Source: Closterium sp. Naga37s-1 (taxonomy: Eukaryota; Streptophyta; Zygnematophyceae; Desmidiales; Closteriaceae). From it: 64,000 bases of DNA. Positions 23,033 to 35,800 of the stretch are shown piece after piece. Under the pieces are notes generated by a model that made no database searches, was not told the origin of the DNA, and saw only the letters and a program-made list of their open reading frames with translations. The position numbers and the translations under genes were made by a program. The stretch spans positions 2,203,501 through 2,267,500 of the forward strand of contig CANJKZ010000010.1 in the NCBI GenBank assembly GCA_947471745.1. The letters are read 5' to 3'. Position 1 is the stretch's first letter. Each line of letters starts with the position of its first letter.

Positions 23033-26000
23033 ATAAACTCCCCCTTAGACTAACGGACTGCATGCACACGCACTGACAAGCATGCAAATACTCATGCACA
23101 CAAACACGCATGCACTCATGACACTGCTGCCCTCACTAGTGGAATGCCATGCCACACATCTTTGCACACTTCCAATGTGCTCTCTCGAGAAGTCTCTTGG
23201 TGAGAAAATCTGCCGTCTGCTTGCTAGCCTTCACAAGGTGAAGCTCAACAACTCCCTCCTTCACCATCTGCCTCACCCATTGCCACTTCATCTTCATGTG
23301 CTTATTCATCCCATTCAGGATAGGATTATTGGCCATGCCAATAGCAGCCTCGCTGTCGGAGAAAAGTGGTGTAGGTCCCTGCTGTTCAGCTCCCATGTCC
23401 TCTAACAACTTCCTTAGCACAATATCCTTGATGACGTGGTACATTGCAATGTATTCTGCCTCTCCCAAGGACTGGGCAATCTCACTTTGCTTCTTCGACC
23501 TCCAGCTCATTGGTCCACCTCCGACCATGCAGACAAAGCCACCAACAGATGACGATCCTCCTCCTCCGAGGCCCATGCAGCATTTGAAGCACGACAGCTT
23601 CAAGGTCCCAGGCGTGATCCCATCTGCTCCAAACTATTTCAGCAAAAAACTGAACACCAGCAGATGCCGTTGATTCAAGGTAGTGCACCAAGCGCTTTGC
23701 CGCCTCCAATTGCTCCACAGTTGGCCGCTGCACAACTTTGGCCAGCCCCACTCCGAATGAAGCATCAGGTCACGCATGCACAGCAGCATACATCACACTC
23801 TCAATGAGTGACTGATACTCTTTCTGCTGCTCATCCTCAAGCAAATTATCCTCCTCCGTTGCATTCTTCAGTTTGAAGCCTGCAGGGAACGTTGTCATCA
23901 CAGTGCGACCCCCAGTCACACCATAGCGCTCCATGACACCAGAGATGTAGTGTGACTGATGCACCTTCAGCCACCTCCTCTCAACATCCCTCTATCTGCA
24001 GCCCCAAGTAGTAGTGGACATCCCCCAGCATATTGCACTTGATGTTGTCCATCGGCAGCTTCTGTGTCCCCTCAATCTGCTTCATAAAAGGTGAGAACAG
24101 CAGTATGTCGTCGACATACACCGGCAGCAAGAGCAGCTGCTCCCACTCTCCAAACAAAAACAAGTTGTGATCCGCTTGGGATGTATTGAAGCCTCCACCT
24201 AGCAGCACCTCCTCCAACGTCTTGTACCAGCACCTGGGCGCTTGCTTAAGGCCATAGATAGCCTTCTGGAGCTTGCATATCCTGCTGGTCCCATTCTTAT
24301 AGCCGGCGGGCTGCGCCATGTAGATATCCTCTAGCAGCACTCCATTGAGGAACACAGTGGTGATATCCATCTGCTTCACGTACCATCCCTTCAAAGCTGC
24401 GCCAGCCAGTAAAGTCCTTTGTGTCACTGGCTTAACAACGGGAGCGAAGATCTCCCTGAAGTTGACCTTCTCTTTCTGCTGAAACCCCTTAGCGACTAAG
24501 CGGCTCTTGAGCTGCTCCATAGCACCATCAGCTCCACTCTTCACCTTGAAGACCCACTTACTGCTGATGGGCCGTCGCCCCTCGGGTAATTCAACAAGCT
24601 CCCAAGTCCCATTCTCAATGAAATTGTTGAACTTCGCATCCATGGCAGCCTTCTACTCCTCCTTCTGAGGTCCACCCAATGCCTCCTCCAGTGTGGTTGG
24701 TTCTCCAGGCAAGGGTGTGAAGAAATAGAAGGCCATCTCCTCATCCTCTCCCTCATCTGCCTGAACCGCCATAGCACCTTGCTTAGGTCCTCCCAAACAG
24801 CTATACTTCAGCCTTGAAGGTGGCGATGCCACTCTCTTCTTGCAGGTGGCGAAGCTCCTTTCTGCACACTCCTCTTGGTGACCTAAGCGGTTGCAGCATT
24901 CTCGGGCTGAGATGGTGAGTCCAAACGTGCCGACTCATCCTCCAACCCCTCCTCTGTAGCAGGACCAGAAAATTGCTGCTCACCACCGCCACTGTGGTCA
25001 CTGGTCAGCTCTGACCCATGGAGATCATCAAGGTGCAGCTGAAACTCCTCCACCGCAGACCGCTCAATCTCCTGCAGATGCAAGCCAACCTGCACTTGCT
25101 GCTGCTGTTGCCAGTCCTTGTACATGACGTCCTCCACAAACTTGACGTCATGACTGACCAACGCCTTCTTACTCTTGGGGTCCCACATCAGCCACCCCTT
25201 CAAGTCAGGAGCCATCCCAAGATTGACAGCCCACACAGCAGCAACTTCCAGCTTGTGCCTCTGCTCCTTAGGCACCATCTCAAGCCCCATGCAGCCCCAC
25301 ACATGCAGCATGCCAATGGATGGCTTCTCTCCAAGCCAACGTTTCGTACGGCACCCAATGCTTGTCGCCAAGATGTGTCAAGACCATGTTATTGACCGTG
25401 ATGACATGGCGAACAACTTCAGGCCAGAACTTGTAGGGCATGCCAGCAGCCCCCAACAGAGTCTTAGCTGCCTCGCTAATGGTCCGGTTGGCATGTTCAG
25501 CGATGCCGTTCTGCTGCAGTGTTCCAGGGCAGATTAGTTGGTGTCAGATGCCGTTCTTCTTGAGGAACTTGGTGAAATCTACTCCAAGGAACTCTCCACC
25601 TCGATCACTCCTCAGCACCTTCAACAACCGCATCGACTGCCGCTCCACCATTGGCAACCAATCCTCCTTGATCGCCGCTGCAGCGTCGCTCTTCTTGGAC
25701 AAGGGACGTGCCCATGTGAACCGGCTCCATTCGTCCACCATGGTAAGGAAGTACAACACTCTTCCAGTCCCCCCAGTCCTCATAGGACCCACCAGGTCCA
25801 TGTGCACCACCTCCAATGGTGCCTTGGCTAATCCCTCCGCACATGGAAACGGGAACCACAAACTTGTTTTGCATGCACGCCTCACAGCTGCCATAGTGAG
25901 CGTCATCTCCTTGCAGTTGTAGCCCATCCTTGTGCATCACCTCCAATGTGGAAACAACCACGTGTGCAAGCCGCCGATGCCAAATCTCCCACGTCGCTTG

Positions 26001-27484
26001 GCCCGAGGTAGCTGACGCCTTCACCGCCGCGCTTCCTCCAATCAGCTCCTCTCCTTGCACACCTTGCTGCTCCTCCTCGGTGACGCTCTCCTCCATAGAT
26101 GCCGCCGCTGCTGCCTTGCCCGATTTCTGCCAAGGGAAGACCGGGATGTGCCACATGCGCTTGTAGACATCTCCCTTCCATTGCAGGTCCCAAATGAGGC
26201 GCTCGTCGTTGTAGGCATGATAGCGCTCCGAGCCAATCGTCTCGGTGTTCACACCCGCATCTCCCAACCGGCTGGTAGAAATCAGATTTGCGCACAAGTC
26301 CGGCACCCACAGCATGTTCTTCAGCCCCACAAGCTCTCCATCCGCTCCACTGAACTTGGCACATCCCATGCCCATGGCCTTGGCCTTGGCGCCCGTCGCG
26401 GATGTGACTGTAGAGATAGGTGCGGCTAAATCTCATCAAGTAGGTCGGTGCGAGGATTCATATGCCACGAGCTCTCGGAGTCAATCACCCAAAAAGTGAG
26501 AGGGTGCAGGAGAACCTTGGCAGCCATGGCGGGGTCGGTTGCACCTTCATTAACGAAGAAGAATCCGACCTTCCCCTCCTCAGATTTGCCGCCTTTCTCT
26601 TCATCCTTCTCCTCTCCACTTGCTCCCATAACTCCCCCACTCCTCTTGCCACCATGCTGGTTGCTTGATGAAGGCGGGGTCCAATCCTTAGGTCATTGGT
26701 AGCACTTCCTCCAACGATGCCCGCGCTTCTTGCAATGGAAGCACCTCTCCTTGGCCTCCACCGCTCTCATCCTTAGAGTTGTCATTGTTCTGTCCTTCCA
26801 CTTTTTTTGAAACCACTCTTTTCACCTCCAACTCCATAGCCAGCCCCCTCCTCCGAGCACTCCACAATCCGGCGCCGCAAGTCCTCCTCAAGAATGCAAG
26901 CGCGGAAATAATCCACGCTCCATTGGGGTTGTTGTGAGTTGAGGTTGATGGCAAGGGTAGACCACAAATCCGGCAGCCGTATCACGATCTCCACGCATTG
27001 CCCGAGCTCCAGGTACACCACAATGCTGCCTTGAAGCTTCGTGAAGATGTCTCGCATCTCATCCAACACCGGTTGCATCGGCTCTCCATCCACGAACTTG
27101 ATGTCGCGCAGCTCCCGCGCGAGTAGCACGATGCTGGTAGCGTGTGTCGGTGAGTGCACATCTAGAAGCTTTCTCCAAGCCTTGGGGCCACACTTTGGAT
27201 CACCCAAGAGGTCCTTGATATGGTCAAGTTGTCGTCCGCCAACTACTTGAACCATGAGCATGTACGCGTCGAACGATCGCTTCATCCACGCTCTTTTCAG
27301 CTCCGCGAACTCCGGCATCTTCTCCTTCCCCTCCACCAGATCCAATAGTTTGTCTTAGGTGTACATCAGCCTCATGCAAAAGCTCCAGTGCTCGTAGCCC
27401 TCCCTCAAGGGCTGGAGCAGATCAAGACTAATATGGATACGCTGCTGGCCTGGACATAGGTGTGCTTCCGGTGGTGGTGATTGC
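23033..27484 (-). mobile_element. Element G: Ty1/Copia element, host of the nested insertion (left part)
   Basis: Minus-strand Copia of a different group from A, B and D. Order of parts on the minus strand: UBN2-type gag (about 26780-27460, with LREGYEHWSFCMRL at its start), CCHC knuckle (CFHCKKRGHRWRKC, about 26694-26745), protease (about 26380-26630), pre-integrase (WHRRLAHV, about 25950-26010), integrase (DLVGPMRTGG, DRGGEFLG; about 25540-25900), RT (SSKWVFKVK, YGLKQAPRCW, YVDDILLF; about 23980-24645) and RNase H (GEAEYIAM, SDSEAAIGM; about 23136-23605). The gag start is cut at 27484 by D, and the rest resumes after 50075. It is broken, with about ten breaks. Confidence 0.88.
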
Positions 27485-27593
27485 TGTCAGAAGCAAAATG
27501 ATGCATGTATTACCGTGAGTTGGGGTACATATACCTAACCCTAACAACTGTACCCCACATGACATGCCTCACTACAGGCTACAACATTTGACA
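27485..27593 (-). repeat. 3' LTR of element D (109 bp)
   Basis: It runs from TGTCAGAAGC to ACAACATTTGACA. The left flank is ATTGC and the inner flank is the purine tract. It contains a GGGGTAC ... GTACCCC inverted motif. Confidence 0.92.
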
Positions 27594-28080
27594 CACCCCC
27601 ATAGCCTAAGTGAGGGGTGTCATGCAACAACCAAACCATGCGATCACAAGACCAGTCACAAAGAGACAAAGCTCAGGGTGGATCACAACGTCACCACACA
27701 GTCCGAGCACAAACAAGAGGCCACAAGGCCAGTCCAAGAGTTCACACAGGTATATGTAAAGAGTACAAACAAAGCAAGCAGACAACACAAGTCTACATAA
27801 GGCAAGAACATGTGTCAAACATGTGGTGGTCACAAGGCGGAAGGGCCTTGGTGAAGATGTCTGCAGTGTTGGCCTTAGAGCCCACGAAACGAGCATGTCC
27901 ACGCCTCTGCAACTCTCGAAGAAGAAGTACCTGACGCTGATGTGCTTCACTCTGCTCTCCGGTCGAGGCTCTCGACACAGGAGAATCATCGCCTTGTTGT
28001 TTGTGAACAAGGTCGGTGCAGAGCTTGGCTGCTCACCATGGTCAGTGAGCAAGAAGGGCAACCAACGCAACTCCTGTGCA

Positions 28081-28345
28081 GCCATGACTGCTGCTGCTGC
28101 TGCTGCTCCTGCTATTGCGGCTGCTGCTGCTGCTGCGGCCGCAGCTGCCCCTACTGCTCCTGCTGCTATGGCTGCTGCTGGTGCTGCGGCCGCAGCTGCC
28201 CTTGCTGCTACTGCTGTGTTGGCTGCTGCTGCTCTAGCTGCTCTCGATGCGGCGGCTGCTACTCCTGCTGCTGCTGCTGCTCCTCTGGCTGCTGTAGCTC
28301 TAGCTGCTGCCGCTCCAATGCTAGCTTCTCTTGCTCCAACTCCAG
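28081..28345. repeat. GCT/GCC trinucleotide-rich tract in element D
   Basis: Degenerate (GCTGCTGCT)n with GCGGCC interruptions, at the joint between the hinge and the RNase H tail of D. Poly-Ala or poly-Cys open frames across it on the plus strand are repeat translations. Confidence 0.75.
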
Positions 28346-31300
28346 TTGCTCCTCACGTGCACGGCGAAGAAGGGCTTGGTGCCGGGTCAGATAGGGGTGG
28401 GGGGAAGGAGTGGTGTTCGGGGCGGTGGTAGCCCCAGGGCCGCTCTCCAAAGCACCAGTTGCACCACCCTCAGAGCGAGCACCACCAGCAGCAACGTGGC
28501 CAGTTCCAGGCTCTCCAGGTCCAGCAGGGCGCACCCGCACCCCCAGTCGTAGCACCCCCAGTGACAGCTCGACGAGCACCAGCTCCCTGAAGACTAGAAC
28601 CTCGTGCAGACACGGGCTCAGCTCCAACTCCAGCACCCCCAGCACCAGGACCTCGTGCAGGCACACTCTCAGCTCCAATTCCAACACCTCCAAAGGCAGC
28701 ACCTCCAGGGTCCGCACTACGGACACCAGTACCCTCAGGATCTACAGCAGCCTGTGGAGGATGTGCTGACGGCTGCTGCGGTGATGGTGAGGAGGACTGC
28801 GGAGAAGGGGATGGGACCTGAAGGGGGGGGGGGGGTAGCGTGTGACACACCTGACAGGGCTGGACGACACAGGGGGGGGGGGGGGGGGGGGGCTGTACCG
28901 GAGGAGCAGGAGGGGGAGTGGGAGTCAAGAAGAGAGGGGGAGGAGGAACCGAGAGACCTCGACAGGTGTACCGGGTGTAGTAGGGGATTGACTCGTCAAA
29001 ACGGACGTCACGGGAGTCAAGGAACTGGTGAAGGGGAGGATGGTAGAAGGTGAAGTCAGACAAGTCCTTTGGGAAGCCAAGGAAGACAAAGGGAAGGGCG
29101 CGAGGGGACAGCTTGTCCGCGGAGGTGTCGCGAACACGCGCCAAGCAGCCCCAGACACGGAAACGCGACGCAACACTAGGGGACCCAGTCAAAGACTGGT
29201 CGGTGAAACCCCTGGCCGTGAGACACGTGGCCAGAGGTTCAGCTGGTGAATGGCGTACCGAACCGCGTAGGGCCACAAAAAATGGGGCGCACGGGCATGG
29301 ATCATGGTGGTGCATGCAATCTCCCTGACCAAGCCTATGCGGCTCTCAGTAACCCTATTCTGCTGTAGGAACTCTGGAAGCTTTCAGAACTGGAGGATGC
29401 CCTGCTCACGACAGAATCCGGAGAGAACGCTGGAGCGAAACTCACCCCCACAGTCGGAGTGAAGACAACTGACACGGCGGTGATGAGTACCCTCTGTAGT
29501 GAGCAACCATCGAATCAGCGTAGAAGTCATGTCGGACTTCTTCGCCAAAGGGAAAACGGTGGTGTAGCGAGAGTAGTTGTCGACGACCACGAAAAAGAAA
29601 CTCTCTTGCTCAGGACCAAGGCGAGAGGCGGGGCCCCAGACGTCCAAGTGGAAAGTCTCGAAGAGCTCGGTGGCCAGTCGAAGGGAGGAGGAGTGAGGGG
29701 TGGCACACAGCCGACACAAGGGCCGCAAGGAGGTGCAGGCGAAGGCAGCAGCGATGGTAAGACTCACGGGAGGCCTATGACAAGACGCTGACTAGACATA
29801 GTGTGAAGACGAGGAAGGGACGGGTGACCAAGACGGTGGTGCCATAGAATGGTGGGGTGGGCAAGCGACCGGCACCAGCAACTTGACCAGGCGATGTAAC
29901 TTGACCAGACACAGCTACCTGGTGGGACGCTGGGAACTGACGAGGGGCAGTGACAGGGGTCGGAGGCAGCTGCTGCTGCTGCTGCTGATGCTTCCTCTCT
30001 CGGGGGCCAGTGTGAAGGGTGTAGAGACCAGACCTTGACTCCTGGCAAAAGGTGGCCAGGGAGGCATACGTATCACCATCCACACAAGTCGTAGAGTCCC
30101 CAGAAGGCTCAAACCAAACACCAACGTGCTGACTCACGAGCGACTGCACACCCACCAAGTTTTTAGAGAACAAGGGGACGTGGAAGCCCGTCAGAGATCC
30201 CAAGGGAACAGCCGGGCATGGAAGCATAGTAGAGTGGTGAGCAATGACTGGTCCCGATGTGGGAACAGCTAGTGCTATAGAGACTGGCGCAGGAAGCGGA
30301 TTAAGAGTCGTGTGGTTGCGGAAGAAACATTGGGAAGCTCCGGAATCCAGGCTGAAAGACAGCGAAGTGTCCGCCAGAGTAGCACCTAGACGAGTACCTA
30401 AGCAAGTACCTACACTAGCAACTGGCACAGGATCAACACTAGCAACTAAGCAAAAAACACGCGAGCAAACGGAGTCAGAAGCACTAGTGTCAACAATGGC
30501 ATACATAGCATTTACAGTTCCTAAGTGTTCAAGTAACTGAGAAGCAGACATGTCTTAGAGTGCGGGACCATGCGAGAGAACAAGTGGAAGCTAGTCAGGG
30601 GCAGGGCCGTCTGCGCCATAGGCCGCGCGAAGTCTGTCAGTGAGCTGAGTAAAGCACTGACCCGATGGGTGACTGCGGTCGTAGCAAAGGCCACTACAAG
30701 TACGTGTCTGGATGAGGTAGGGGCAGGGTGGGTGGGCGTCACCACGCGTTAGCTGACGCGGTCCTGACCCATGCCTCTGAACCTGCTGCTGCCCATACTA
30801 CTGTTGTGGCTGCTGCGATAGCAGTGGCTGCTGCGAGAGCAGTGGCTGTTGCGAGAGCATTGGCTGCTGTTGCTGCTGCTGTTGCTGAGCCAGGTACCAG
30901 GCCGCCACCCCAGCACCTGTAGCTGGCAGCGCCGCAGGTGCACGACGAACCCGAGCGTCACCTCCACCAGCTGCAAAAGGGGAGCCACTAGAAGTTGCAC
31001 GAGGCGCTCCACCAAAACCTGCACTCCCGCCACCACCACTCGCCACACCACCTCCGCTGCTGGCTGCACCCTGGCCGCCCCTCCTGCCACTCCTAAATCT
31101 AGACCGTGCATAAGTCGTGTCAGCAGCCGCGGTCTCGTCAGTTGCAGTAGCGGCGAGGGAGGCAGTAAAGGTGGGCAGCTGTGGGACATTGCACCCGTGG
31201 AACAGTGGGAGGGGCACAGCACCAGAGGCGGAGGCTACCGAGCAGAGGTTGCTCTCGACAAACTTGAGGGCAGACTCAAGGACCTCGATAGTGAGCTCGC

Positions 31301-31939
31301 TAGGGTGCTTCAAAAGAAGTGCGTCGCGAACTGTGGCAAGGCGATCAGGGGGGCTAGTGACGATAAAGTAAATAGTAATCGCCATGGGGGGGGGGGGTGC
31401 AAGTTGTGCATCAGTGTAGGCAGCGCGGTAGCTAGAATTTAGCAAACGCAGGTGAGCGATCAAGTCAGCAGAATGCTCAAACGAGGCGAGGTCAGGAAAC
31501 AGGAACGGGAGGAATAGGCAACCAAGAGAGATAGTGGTGGGAGTGGAGTAGCGGGCCTTGATCGCAATCAGGAACTCGCTTGCAGTGCGAACCAGGGTGA
31601 AGTGGATCTTCTCTGACTTAGGGAGGAGGCTGCTGAGGGCGATGCAGGACGCGACGTCGCGTGACTTCCAGGTTGTCAGAGCAACACGCTTACGTGCAAA
31701 ACACTATTTGTCCACAGTGGTGGGGTCAGCGCCTAGGGGTTCAGGAGCAGAGGGCGCAAGAAGGTCAGCGTGCGCCCAGAGTGACTCGTCAGCCTGACAC
31801 TGACTCTCTAGCAGGCGCTGCGCACGGAGGAGCCAGACCCTAGGCCTCAAAGCACAGGACCCTAGGCGCTGCCATAGCTGATGCGGAGGGGAGGGAGCTA
31901 CGGCTGCCAGACGTCTAGAAGGCCTGAGCAGGGCGCGAC

Positions 31940-32375
31940 AGGCAGGGCGCTAGGAGCACAAGAGGCAGGGCGGCACAGGCGCGACGGGTAGAGTGCAAAG
32001 CGCGACAGGTAGAGTGCAAGGCGCGACAGGGACGGGTAGGGCACGACGCGACGGGCAGGGAGGCGCGACGGGACGGGCAGGGCGCGATGCGACAGGACGG
32101 GTAGGGCGCGACGGGACGGGCAGGGAGGCGCGACGGGACGGGCAGGGCGCGATGCGACGGGACGGGCAGGGCGCGATGCGACGGGACGGGCAGGGCGCGA
32201 TGCGACGGGACGGGTAGGGCGCGACGCAACGGGCAGGGAGGCGCGACGGGCGCGAGGGGACGGGACGTGATGGGGGCGACGGGCGCGACGCGACAGGACG
32301 GGTAGGGCGCGACGCGACCGGTAGGGAGGCGCGGCGGGACAGGCAGAGCGCGACGCGACGGGATGGGCAAGGTGC
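31940..32375. repeat. GC-rich minisatellite in the leader of element D
   Basis: Tandem CGACGGGACGGGCAGGG-type units. A clean 23-bp period (GCGCGATGCGACGGGACGG...) appears at about 32145-32220. The same sequence resumes at 49783 after array E, confirming that E landed inside this leader. Confidence 0.8.
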
Positions 32376-32380
32376 GACGC

Positions 32381-32826
32381 TGTTGGAAACAATCGGTCCT
32401 AAGCGCCTCTGTCGTGTCGAAACACTAAGACACAAAAGAAACGAAGTATAACGAATCACCGGCGAGTCAACCCTCGGAGGTTGAAAGTAACTGTTGGAGG
32501 TAACGCGAAAGTCAAAGGTCAGCGACCTTTGACCTGACAAAGTACAGCGCGACAGCAAGGACAAACAACTGACTCGGTATTGAGCAGTTGCCCGAGTCGT
32601 CACTGTATCGAACCGCAACAGCAATAGTAAAACGGTTATTAACTGTATCTCTTCGTATTCCTTGTACTCTTATAAAAGCTTGTATCTCTTTGTTTTAATC
32701 AACTTACTTTGCCCTCACATACTAGCGCAAGGTGGTTCACAACTCTTTAATTAACGCTTCCACTACTACACCAACTCTACCCAGAGTTCACCCCTGCAAA
32801 GATCCTAAGGGTTTTTCAGCCCAACA
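32381..32826 (+). repeat. LTR1 of array E (446 bp)
   Basis: From TGTTGGAAACAATC to CAGCCCAACA. It holds a TATA box (TATAAAAG, 32671-32678) and a perfect hairpin (TCAAAGGTC 32512-32520, GACCTTTGA 32524-32532). It is followed by the primer site TGGTATGAGAGCT. Confidence 0.95.
32671..32678 (+). promoter_or_regulatory. TATA box in LTR1 (equivalents in LTR2-4)
   Basis: TATAAAAG in the middle of the LTR, the expected place for the element's RNA polymerase II promoter. The same octamer is at 38313-38320, 43958-43965 and 49627-49634. Confidence 0.7.
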
Positions 32827-32839
32827 TGGTATGAGAGCT
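32827..32839 (+). other. Primer-binding site of E copy 1
   Basis: TGGTATGAGAGCT follows the LTR without a gap. It resembles the complement of the initiator-Met tRNA 3' end (TGGTATCAGAGC) with one difference. The same site follows LTR2 (38469) and LTR3 (44114), and C has it too. Confidence 0.75.
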
Positions 32840-35800
32840 ATCAGGGGGAATTCAACTTCTATACCGACAACATCAACAAGCATGGCTACACAAAAGGAAA
32901 GGAGCAACTCCAACGGCTCCCAGGGCACTACTCCTACTCCACCTCCTGCCTCTGGCCTACAGACAGAGGAGGGCACAGCAACAAGACCCAGAGCAACATC
33001 TACCGAGACTCCCGCGAATCAACCTGCAGACTTCGACCAGAGCATGATGGAGAAGTTTTTCTCCTTCATGTCCTTCTACGAGCAACACCAGCAGTCGGCA
33101 CCTGCGCAGTCACACAACAGCAACAACAACGGAGCAACACCCATGAGTCTCGACGGCTCATCATATGCACGAGGAAATCAACAACAGCAGCCTACCTTTG
33201 CTCCGTACGAGCGTGGGTCTATCAGCTTTATGCCACACCCACAGCCTTCACCTGGACAAGAAAAATCACTGGACGCATTACAAGTTCAGTAGCAGTTCGC
33301 ACACGTTCTGAAGATGCAGACGTCAAGACCCTTCGATGGAAAGGACTTCTTCACCTGGTCGTTCGAGTTCGAGCTGATGATGGAAGGCGCGCAGATACTC
33401 GGGTTCTTCGACGGGTCTCTGCCATACCCAACAAACGGCACACATTACGAGAAGCAGCAGTACACCTATCAGTCAATGATGGCGTACACGATCCTACTGA
33501 GGAATATCACCCCGACTCAACAGCAGAACATAAGGTCTTACCGAGGTTACGGCAACTCCGCGGAGCTCGCGTACAACCACCTGAAGAGCCTGTATCAAGC
33601 AACAGACAGCGTAAGCCAAAGTCGGTTAATGGCGCAACTGACAACGGTTGAAATGAAACCAGGGGAGAAAGGAATGGCGTATATCAGTCGATGTCGCGAG
33701 TTGCGCGACAAGCTTCTTTGATGCGAAGGGTCGATCTCTGAAGACGCCTTCGTGACAGTCATCATCGGCGGCCTCGGTCCTCAATGGCGCGCCACAAAGG
33801 CCATTCTCCGAGCTCACGGAAGAATCTCCGAAGCAGCGCTCTGTGCCGAAATCCACGCCGAGCAGCAAGACATGGACCTGCAAGAAGAACGACACAAAAA
33901 GAAGACATCAGCACCGGAATTCGCGTTCCACACTCAGCGACGCTACAACAACAACAACAACCGGCAGCAACAACCGAAGCCAGTACCTCCGTTCTGCCAC
34001 ATCTGCAAAACTTCAGGACACCCGCGTACGCACTGCCCAAATCGTCAACAGTCAACAACTCCACAGCGGCTTCGACCTTCAAGCAGCCAAATTGCCTCAA
34101 CGCAAGGAAATCCCACGACCCAGATTCAAGCCTCAACGACTTCAACGGGACAACCTGCACAAGGAGCAAGAAACATCGTCAGCTGCATGGTAAAGTTGAG
34201 TGACTCCTGCATCACCGAGTCACCACCACACTACTCACCAGAAGAACAACTCGACGAAACCACACCCCGCCGCGAGTCACTTCAGCCGAACCCGACATAC
34301 GCCGCCATCGCCCAAAGCGAACCATCCGGAAAGGACACATGGTTCTTGGACAGTTGCTGCGGACAGCACATGTGCTCATCGGGACGCTTCGTTCAACGAG
34401 AACACCAACTTCAACGCGAAGTTGTCATTACAGTCGCAAACAATCAGAACCTGCGAACACGACGACAAGGCGTAGTTCAACTTCAATCAAGGGAAACAAA
34501 CGTTATACTGCAGATGTCAAAAGTACTAATCGCGGAGGGACTCGGCTACAACTTACTGAGCGTCAGTCAGCTAATGGCGAAAGGGATTCACCTCAAAGCA
34601 GACATCACCACCCAAGAATTCAAGCTGTATCACGGGAGAGGAGGACTTTACATCGGCAAGGCGGTCCTCAAGAACAACGTCTTCGTTCTTGATTTCGTTC
34701 CTGATCTTGGCACCGCCGACAGCGACGCCATCGTTAACTTCACCAACTGGACACACCCTCCAGACCTTGATCCAGACTTCAGTCCAGAAGGCTTCTGGTA
34801 TTCACACACCATCCCTGAAGCAGAAAGAACAAGGGCGTTAGCAACAATTCAGACAACATCAGCAGCAGCAGAGACAACATCGGCAGCAGCAGAGACAACA
34901 TCGGCAGCAGCAGAGACAACATCGACAGCAGCAGAGACAACATCGGCAGTAGCAGAACCATCAACGGCAGCAGCAGGAACGTCAACACCAATTGCTGGTC
35001 CTTCAACGACACCGCTCCTCATCGACGACACACCACCGACACCCGCGCAACAACTACACCCAGCACCACGAGAAGTTCATCGTAGCGCCAACTTCACCGC
35101 CAACTTCTACTCCAACTCCGATATGTACCGACGATCACCCGGACATCGCGCCGACGAAAGCACCTGGCACGCAAGGATGGGACACCCAAGCAACACAGTA
35201 TTAAACAATACGATAAGAGCAGGAGTACTCGACAAGGACTCACTCCTACTGACCGACGGACGAGAACTTCAACGAGTACGCGGAACGTGCTTCACCTGCC
35301 CTGAAGGTGACTTACCACATCGACCGTTTGCGTCTCATCACAACCCGAGCGCACCCGCGTACGCACCACTCGAGAAGGTGTATAGCAACATCCTGTACAA
35401 TCGGGAACCAGGACAAGTAATATACAACTATACAATCACCTTCATCGACGCCGCCACCCGTTACGTCTGGCACCTAAACCTCCCTAGCCGCGACATGGCA
35501 TTCGCAGCCTTCGTTGCCTGGCTACCAGTAGCAGAGAGAGAATCGGGCGTGAAACTGAAAAGCTTCCAGTCAGACGGAGGAGGAGAATACACCTCTCAGC
35601 GATTCAAGCAGTACCTGGCGGAAAGGGGAATCAAGCGGCTCATCTCCCTTCCCTACGCCCATCAGCAGCAAGGTGTAGCAGAAAGAATGAACAGGACCTT
35701 GCAGAACAGCATGCGCAAACTGTTACGTGCCATGTGGCTACCCAACCACCAGTGGCCTACGGCAATGGACCACGCCGTCATGCTGCACAACTTGCTCTCG

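Noticed and set aside
27485-27593. CCTAACCCTAAC motif as an interstitial telomere repeat
   Set aside because: Only about two degenerate units, and it occurs at the same place in several LTRs of this group, so it is LTR sequence.
28081-28431. Poly-alanine protein on the plus strand
   Set aside because: GCT/GCC trinucleotide tract inside element D, read antisense to the element. No non-repeat domain.
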